Below are positions 7,682 to 12,408 of a stretch of DNA of 12,408 bases, piece by piece. The stretch comes from Scybalousia_A sp964542225 (GTDB lineage Bacteria; Bacteroidota; Bacteroidia; Bacteroidales; P3). Numbering within the stretch: position 1 is the first letter of the stretch; every line of letters starts with the position of its first letter. The notes below the pieces were generated by a model. The model ran no database searches. It was not told the origin of the DNA and was given only the letters and a program-made list of their open reading frames with translations. The stretch lies in assembly GCA_964542225.1 (NCBI GenBank), contig CAZITO010000072.1:1-12408 (forward strand). Direction: 5' to 3'. The position numbers were made by a program, and so were the translations under genes.

Positions 7682-7712
7682 AAAAAGACAGATTATAAAA
7701 ATCTGTCTTTTT
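7682..7712. terminator. Bidirectional intrinsic terminator between convergent genes
   Basis: AAAAAGACAGATT (7682-7694) pairs perfectly over 13 bp with AATCTGTCTTTTT (7700-7712) around a 5-base loop ATAAA. The stem ends in a run of A on the left and T on the right (T continues to 7713), so it can terminate transcription arriving from either side. It lies 10 bp after the MutS-like gene and about 80 bp past the end of the minus-strand response regulator, as expected for a shared terminator of two converging operons. Confidence 0.88.
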
Positions 7713-7793
7713 TATATTACACTTTTCAAACTTACACAACGCTTGCTTTTTTGCAATATAATTAGCCTTTGTTATTCATCTTTGATAAGTTTG

Positions 7794-8963
7794 TTATAAA
7801 TATTTTTTCACGTCTTCCAATGTTATAGTCTTATCACAAAGAATAGTAAGCCTTTCTATAATGTTTCTTAACTGTCTTATATTTCCTTTATAGTCAAAAT
7901 CTGTCAAGTACTGCATTGCTTGGGGGTCAATAATAGATTTTTCATTTCCGCTTTCTTTGGCAATAATATTGAGAAAATACTCGCTCAACAAAGGAATATC
8001 CTCTCTTCTTTCATTCAAAGAAGGCACTTTTATCTCTATGACGTTTATTCTGTGATACAAGTCCTCTCTAAAACGTCCTTCATCTATTTCTTGTCTCAGA
8101 TTTTTATTTGTAGCCGAAATGATTCTTACATTTACCATTATTTCTTTTTCACTTCCCACAGGCAAAATTTTGTTTTCTTGTATGGCTTGCAAAACTTTGC
8201 TTTGTGTATTCATGGACATATCGCCTATTTCATCCAAAAAAAGAGTCCCCGAATCTGCAAGTTGAAATTTTCCTTTTTGTTTTGCAATAGCGGAAGTAAA
8301 AGAACCTTTTTCATGTCCGAATAATTCGCTTTCTATTAGTTCGTTAGGTATAGCGGCACAATTCAATTCCACAAAAGGATTAGTGCTTCTGAGGCTTTTT
8401 TCGTGCAACATTTTGGCAACAAGTTCTTTGCCTGTACCATTATCTCCCGTTATCAATACTTTGGCGTCTGTTGGAGCAACCTTATCTATCAAAGCCAACA
8501 TTTGTTTTACTTTCAAAGAATTGCCAACTATAACGGTTGAAGTATTGTTTTGCAAGGGTTTGATTTTTTTTGTCGGAGGTTTTTGAGTTAAAGGTATATT
8601 TGTCTTGTTTTTTTGTATCACTTCTTTAACAGTGGTGAGTATTTTGTTTAAATCCAAAGGCTTTTCTATATAGTCCACCGCCCCGTTTTTCAAACAATCC
8701 ACTGCTGTAGCGATAGTTCCATGACCTGAAATCATAACAATAGGAGAAGTTGTCAATTCTTGTGCCTTATGCAAAAACTCAATTCCGTCCATTTTTGGCA
8801 TTTTGATATCACAAAAAATAACATCAAACATTCTTTGTTTCAATACCTCCAATGCTTGCTTACCGTCAGCGGCTTCTACAACTTCATAATTTTCAAATTC
8901 CAATATTTCACGCAAAGAAAATCTGATTGCTTTCTCGTCATCAACTATCAATATGGTATTCAT
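7794..8963 (-). CDS. Sigma-54-type response regulator (receiver + AAA+), no DNA-binding domain
   Basis: A 389-residue two-domain regulator of the NtrC class. Residues 1-118 form a receiver with acidic pocket D8-D9, phosphoacceptor D52 (FCDIKMP), S79 and K101 (YIEKP). After a Lys/Pro-rich linker, residues about 143-375 are the sigma-54-activating AAA+ domain: Walker A GDNGTGKE, sigma-54 contact loop GSFTSA (usual form GAFTGA), Walker B GTLFLDEIGD, sensor ATNKNLR and the GNIRQLRN segment. It ends at VKKYL, where NtrC proteins would begin a Fis-type helix-turn-helix, so no DNA-binding domain is present. I recall Bacteroidota relatives of the same length and loop sequence, so this may be the normal form rather than a truncation. 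It would work from solution like Helicobacter FlgR. ATG 8963 is preferred over GTG 8966. No partner kinase is in the window. It starts 13 bp after the arginase-like gene ends. Confidence 0.9.
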   Translation of the reverse strand: MNTILIVDDEKAIRFSLREILEFENYEVVEAADGKQALEVLKQRMFDVIFCDIKMPKMDGIEFLHKAQELTTSPIVMISGHGTIATAVDCLKNGAVDYIEKPLDLNKILTTVKEVIQKNKTNIPLTQKPPTKKIKPLQNNTSTVIVGNSLKVKQMLALIDKVAPTDAKVLITGDNGTGKELVAKMLHEKSLRSTNPFVELNCAAIPNELIESELFGHEKGSFTSAIAKQKGKFQLADSGTLFLDEIGDMSMNTQSKVLQAIQENKILPVGSEKEIMVNVRIISATNKNLRQEIDEGRFREDLYHRINVIEIKVPSLNERREDIPLLSEYFLNIIAKESGNEKSIIDPQAMQYLTDFDYKGNIRQLRNIIERLTILCDKTITLEDVKKYL

Positions 8964-8976
8964 CACTAAAAAAATA

Positions 8977-10158
8977 TTAAATATTTATTTTATTGTAGGC
9001 AATCAGCCACCTTATAGGCACTTCTCCTTTCATAGCCAAAAGATAATCCTCATAAAGACAAGGTACTATATAATGTCTCATATATTTGTATTTTGACTCC
9101 TGCGGACAAGGCACTTCAACCCACCAACGCGAACTCTTTTTACTCTTGTAAAATACAATATCTCCGTTTTCTTGCTCTGTTTGTACGTTAAATTTATAGT
9201 AGTTTTCTTTGTCTTTGTATGGAAAATCTTGTTTTCTCCATAAATAACCTTCTATAAAATAATAAATAGCATGGGCTATAAGTTGAGCAGAACGGTCGGC
9301 TATGTCTTTAATAGGGTTAAGTCCTGTAAAACAAATGGAGGTTAATTTATCACTCATACCGGCATAATTTACTATCTTACAAAATTCCTCTCCATAAAGT
9401 CCATGAGGAGAAGAAGAAGCCGGAGAATCAGAAGCCCTTATGGCATTTATATCCACAAGTAACATATCTGCGTCTCTCACCAAAGGCTCTACAGCTTCCA
9501 ATTTGTTTTGAATTTCGCCCAAACGTTTATATTCAAACCTGAGATTATCCATAAGTTCCAATGCTTTTTTGTCAACAAAATAAGATTGGTAGGCTATATG
9601 CGTATAATCAAACAAATAATTAGGCTCGTTGCAAAGCAGTTTGTGTATAAAGTTTTTGTCAGAAACGGCTACTTGTTCGTCAATAAGGTCAAAAGAGGAG
9701 TCTATGTTCATCAAGTTTATTATCTGAGCAATATTTATATACGCTTTATATACTCCGATGGCTATGTCATTACTTCCTCCGAGTACTATGGGAATGATAC
9801 CGTATTGCAACAATTCTCCAACCACTTCGCCTATAGCAAAATAAGTATCCTCTACGTTTTGACCAATTGTAATATTGCCTATATCTATTATTTTTATATT
9901 TTCATCTTGAGGCATAAGCGGATAAAAACAAGAGCGTATTCTATCTGGTGCAAAACCGCAACCCTTATTGTCCAAACTCGCTCTATCTTCCTCAACTCCT
10001 ATAAGGGCTATATCTATGGTGTTGTCAATTTTTGGAAAAGCATCTTCCTTTAAATACATTTCTATTTTGTCGCCCCATGTTGTAAATCTTTCCACATCAC
10101 AATCAAATCCTACCTTTTCCAAATCTATGGGTGTGAGATATTTAGTTATATCGGTCAT
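8977..10158 (-). CDS. Arginase/formimidoylglutamase-fold protein with degraded metal site
   Basis: A 393-residue member of the ureohydrolase superfamily (arginase, agmatinase, formimidoylglutamase). The overall pattern is clear: an IGVEEDRA opening (53-60), GCGFAPDRIR (67-76), then the four regions that normally hold two Mn2+ ions. Those regions are altered: GGSND (127-131) has Asn in place of the His of GG-x-H; DSSFD (153-157) lacks the His of D-A-H-x-D; DINAIR (236-241) replaces D-x-D with D-x-N; GLNP (279-282) lacks the usual Glu. Hydrolysis by the standard mechanism is therefore unlikely. About 80 C-terminal residues, including FYKSKKSSRWWVEVP, form an extension not found in classical arginases. 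I recall similar proteins across Bacteroidota annotated as formimidoylglutamase; that name is probably misleading. No hut or arginine genes flank it. It has an unusually strong ribosome binding site and sits between murA and the response regulator. Confidence 0.78.
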   Translation of the reverse strand: MTDITKYLTPIDLEKVGFDCDVERFTTWGDKIEMYLKEDAFPKIDNTIDIALIGVEEDRASLDNKGCGFAPDRIRSCFYPLMPQDENIKIIDIGNITIGQNVEDTYFAIGEVVGELLQYGIIPIVLGGSNDIAIGVYKAYINIAQIINLMNIDSSFDLIDEQVAVSDKNFIHKLLCNEPNYLFDYTHIAYQSYFVDKKALELMDNLRFEYKRLGEIQNKLEAVEPLVRDADMLLVDINAIRASDSPASSSPHGLYGEEFCKIVNYAGMSDKLTSICFTGLNPIKDIADRSAQLIAHAIYYFIEGYLWRKQDFPYKDKENYYKFNVQTEQENGDIVFYKSKKSSRWWVEVPCPQESKYKYMRHYIVPCLYEDYLLAMKGEVPIRWLIAYNKINI

Positions 10159-10162
10159 ATTT

Positions 10163-10170
10163 CCTCCTTA
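10163..10170 (-). promoter_or_regulatory. Strong Shine-Dalgarno sequence for the arginase-like gene
   Basis: On the minus strand TAAGGAGG lies four bases before the ATG at 10158, nearly a perfect match to the 16S anti-Shine-Dalgarno. The other genes here show little or no such sequence (murA has only AAGG; several have A-rich leaders), as is usual in Bacteroidota. It fixes the start codon and suggests separately tuned, efficient translation. Confidence 0.75.
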
Positions 10171-10201
10171 GTTGTATTTTATTTTTTTATACTTTAAAAA
10201 A

Positions 10202-11512
10202 CTACCAATCCACTCTTTCTATTTCTGCTCCTATGCTGTTTAATCTTGTGTCTATATTTTGATACCCTCTGTCAATTTGTTCTATGTTGTCTATTACGCT
10301 TGTCCCCTCTGCACTCATTGCGGCAATCAATAAGGCGACACCTGCCCTTATATCAGGCGAGGACATACGTATGGCTCTCAAATGATATTTTCTTTCATTG
10401 CCTATAACTGTTGCTCTATGAGGGTCGCACAATATGATTTTTGCCCCCATATCTATGAGTTTGTCCACAAAGAATAACCTGCTTTCAAACATTTTTTGAT
10501 GTATCAAAACACTGCCTTTTGCCAATATGGAACACGATAAGGCAATGCTGATAAGGTCAGGTGTAAAGCCCGGCCAAGGTGCGTCAGAAATAGTCATAAT
10601 GGAACCATCCATAAATTTTTCTATTTCATAAATTTCTTGAGAAGGAATAATCATATCATCACCTTCTTTTTCTATTTTGATACCAAGTCGCCTAAACACC
10701 TCCGGAATAATTCCCAAATGTTGCCAACAAACATCTTTTAATCTGATATTGCTTCTTGTCATAGCGGCCAATCCTATAAAACTTCCCACCTCTATCATAT
10801 CGGGCAACAATGTGTGTTTAGTACCTTTTAATTCGCTGACACCCTCTATGGTAAGCAGATTGCTACCCACACCGCTTATTTTTGCTCCCATATTATTAAG
10901 CATTGTGCAGAGTTGGTAAAGATATGGCTCACAAGCGGCATTAAATATTTGTGTTTTGCCCTCTGCAAAAACACTCGCCATTATAATATTTGCAGTTCCT
11001 GTTATGGAAGCCTCATCCAAAAGCATATAAACTCCTTTGAGATGTTTGCCCTCTACATCATAAGCCATGGTTTCAAAATTATAGGATATTCTGGCTCCAA
11101 GTTTTTCAAAACTATTAAAATGGGTGTCCAAACGTCTTCTGCCTATTTTGTCTCCACCGGGTGTCGGAATATGTGCTTTGGAAAATCTTGCCAACATTGG
11201 TCCCACAAGCATAACACTTCCTCTTAACATTGTGGATTTAAGTCTGTATTCTTCAGTGTAAATTTTATCTATATCTATATTATCACACTGAAAACTATAA
11301 CTGTTTTCATCCTCTTTTTTCACCTTGCACCCTATAAAAGACATCAAATCAATAAGATTATTTACATCTCTTATGTTTGGAATGTTGTGTATTGTTACTT
11401 TTTCCTTCGTCAGCAAGGTTGCACAGATAACTTGCAAGGCTTCATTTTTTGCCCCCTGCACTTGCAAATCTCCGCTTAAATGCTTTCCACCTGTAATTAT
11501 AAATGAAGACAT
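10202..11512 (-). CDS. murA: UDP-N-acetylglucosamine 1-carboxyvinyltransferase MurA, Cys-to-Asp form
   Basis: MurA transfers enolpyruvate from phosphoenolpyruvate to UDP-GlcNAc, the first committed step of peptidoglycan synthesis, in the cytoplasm. It has 436 residues and the EPT two-domain fold. Conserved residues seen are K22-N23 in GAKNEAL, R97 in MLRGSV, D319 in the WPGFTPD segment (general base, E. coli D305) and R389 in PDIRAG. The catalytic loop reads TPGGDKIGRRRLDTH, with D121 where E. coli MurA has Cys115, the residue alkylated by fosfomycin. Asp versions (as in Mycobacterium) are active but insensitive to the drug. Start ATG 11512 is preceded by AAGG. Stop is TAG. It lies 26 bp after the DUF4290 gene and 43 bp before the arginase-like gene, so it is the second gene of the operon. 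Confidence 0.97.
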   Translation of the reverse strand: MSSFIITGGKHLSGDLQVQGAKNEALQVICATLLTKEKVTIHNIPNIRDVNNLIDLMSFIGCKVKKEDENSYSFQCDNIDIDKIYTEEYRLKSTMLRGSVMLVGPMLARFSKAHIPTPGGDKIGRRRLDTHFNSFEKLGARISYNFETMAYDVEGKHLKGVYMLLDEASITGTANIIMASVFAEGKTQIFNAACEPYLYQLCTMLNNMGAKISGVGSNLLTIEGVSELKGTKHTLLPDMIEVGSFIGLAAMTRSNIRLKDVCWQHLGIIPEVFRRLGIKIEKEGDDMIIPSQEIYEIEKFMDGSIMTISDAPWPGFTPDLISIALSCSILAKGSVLIHQKMFESRLFFVDKLIDMGAKIILCDPHRATVIGNERKYHLRAIRMSSPDIRAGVALLIAAMSAEGTSVIDNIEQIDRGYQNIDTRLNSIGAEIERVDW

Positions 11513-11538
11513 AATACCTTAGTTTTTTATTCAAAAAC

Positions 11539-12153
11539 TTATTTTTTCTGATTGTTTTTGGTCTTTGCCGGTTTGTTGTTATTGTTTTTCTTGCTATTAA
11601 TACCAAGTAATTCTTTGTTTGACTTAAATTGGAAATTCTCTGGCAAAACAATTCTTCCGTTGGACAAACGTTCAAAATTATTTCTCAACACCTGCTCATC
11701 ACAAGTATTTATATTGTATTGCAGATACAATTTTTTCATTTGTTGAGCCAAATCATTTACCAAATTCTGTTTTTGTTCCCCCTCTGGCATTTGAGCAACT
11801 TTTTTCACCAAACTTTCAAACAGAGCGCCGTATGTTTTGTAAGTTATCTTGCTGTTCTTGTATTTTAAAGAAGCAGGTTTTTCGTCCTTTTGTTCTTTTG
11901 TCGGTTTTTCGTAAGGAGAGTCCACATCCAATTTATAATCAGAAATTATAAAAAGATGGTCCCAGAGTTTTTGCTGATAATTGGCTGTTTGATTGCCGGA
12001 AGGGTTTACCTGCCCCATAGCCACAACAATGGTTTTGGCATATTCGTTGCGTTTTTCTCTATCCTTGATGGTCAAACAATATTCCACCATTTTTTGAATA
12101 TGTCTTCCATATTCAGGTATTATCATCTTTTCCCTTTGAGTATTGTATTCCAT
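11539..12153 (-). CDS. DUF4290 family protein
   Basis: A 204-residue soluble protein of unknown function belonging, by recognition of its N-terminal pattern, to the Bacteroidota-specific DUF4290 family. The hallmarks are MEYNTQR at the start, PEYGRHIQKMVEYC (14-27), a helix with R-x-x-YAKTIV, KLWDHLFIISDYKLD (62-76) and SPYEKP (79-84). Helical segments continue to about residue 150. The tail (about 185-204) is almost entirely Lys and Asn and probably disordered, possibly binding nucleic acid, though that is only a guess from charge. There is no signal peptide or membrane segment. It is the first gene of the minus-strand operon and precedes murA, a pairing I recall as common in the phylum, which hints at a link to envelope growth or simply a conserved transcript. 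Confidence 0.85.
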   Translation of the reverse strand: MEYNTQREKMIIPEYGRHIQKMVEYCLTIKDREKRNEYAKTIVVAMGQVNPSGNQTANYQQKLWDHLFIISDYKLDVDSPYEKPTKEQKDEKPASLKYKNSKITYKTYGALFESLVKKVAQMPEGEQKQNLVNDLAQQMKKLYLQYNINTCDEQVLRNNFERLSNGRIVLPENFQFKSNKELLGINSKKNNNNKPAKTKNNQKK

Positions 12154-12408
12154 GTAAAAATTTATTGTGTAAATTATTTTTTATCTGATAGCAAACCACT
12201 ACTTTTTTATAGAATGCAAAATTACAAATTTTAATAAAAAAACATCCTATTTGGTGATAAAAAAATAACAATAGAAAATAACGCTTGTTCTATGCCAACC
12301 TAATTATAACTTATTCCCCACGCTACCCCATAAAAAAAACAAAGAAAAACAAAAAAATCGGTTTACTGATTATCAATAAGTTACAAAATAAATTTTTGCA
12401 CGCGTTTG
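12154..12408. other. Gene-free right edge, AT-rich
   Basis: No gene is supported in these 255 bases. They hold the leader and promoter of the minus-strand operon and long A-rich tracts. At 12367-12375 there is a small palindrome TGATTATCA. A TTTTTGCA-type motif near the right end could be the promoter of a rightward gene outside the window. I recognised no RNA gene, attachment site or origin motif. Confidence 0.55.
12217..12224 (-). promoter_or_regulatory. Promoter -7 box for the DUF4290-murA operon
   Basis: On the minus strand this reads TAATTTTG, matching TAnnTTTG, 63 bp upstream of the DUF4290 start. The mRNA would begin around 12205-12212, giving a leader of about 55 bases. No clear -33 element is visible in the A/T-rich DNA beyond it. 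Confidence 0.5.

Noticed and set aside
8964..8966. GTG as the start of the response regulator
   Set aside because: The next codon is ATG and starts the standard MNTILIVDDE receiver N-terminus.
9508..10053. 181-codon plus-strand open frame over the arginase-like gene
   Set aside because: It is antisense to a protein with clear superfamily motifs; no promoter or ribosome binding site precedes it.
1..12408. CRISPR arrays, tRNA or rRNA genes, phage or defence genes
   Set aside because: I found no regularly spaced repeats, no cloverleaf or rRNA signature and no such gene families; nearly all the sequence is accounted for by ten ordinary genes.

Overview
The window looks like chromosomal DNA from a low-GC member of the Bacteroidota, most likely the order Bacteroidales. 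Three things point there: a PorZ-type protein of the type IX secretion system (T9SS), which is confined to this phylum; a DUF4290 protein next to murA, a Bacteroidota-specific family and pairing; and TAnnTTTG promoter -7 boxes with few Shine-Dalgarno sequences. There are ten credible genes, all apparently intact, in two convergent blocks that cover almost the whole window.

Left edge (1-388): no gene is supported. Bases 1-70 hold two copies of an ATTTTGAC-type motif, possibly the end of an IS21-like insertion sequence. Bases 94-212 are a GC-richer patch (about 51% by hand count over 111-210) with two small hairpins and a 23-bp imperfect direct repeat. Next comes a very AT-rich promoter region for prfA.

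Plus-strand block (389-7671): prfA (release factor 1), a porZ-like gene, recO, xth (exonuclease III family), an OmpA-type lipoprotein, and a MutS-family ATPase that lacks a mismatch-recognition domain and looks most like KamC, the lysine 5,6-aminomutase reactivase ATPase. Gaps are 3 to 24 bp, except for 79 bp before xth, which carries its own promoter-like box. The block therefore probably consists of prfA-porZ-recO and xth-ompA-mutS-like units.

A bidirectional hairpin terminator (7682-7712) separates this block from the minus-strand block.

Minus-strand block (12153 down to 7794), in transcription order: a DUF4290 protein, murA, an arginase-fold protein with degraded metal-binding motifs, and a sigma-54-type response regulator that ends right after its AAA+ domain. 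Gaps are 13 to 43 bp, so it reads as one operon from a promoter near 12217-12224. Only murA has a certain job (peptidoglycan precursor synthesis). The others are conserved Bacteroidota genes of unclear role.

I see no obvious new multi-gene system. The points most worth a second look are the arginase-like protein that cannot bind the usual manganese pair, the DNA-binding-domain-less sigma-54 activator beside it, the KamC-like ATPase outside any visible lysine-fermentation cluster, the Cys-to-Asp MurA (predicted fosfomycin insensitivity), and an internally shortened RecO.
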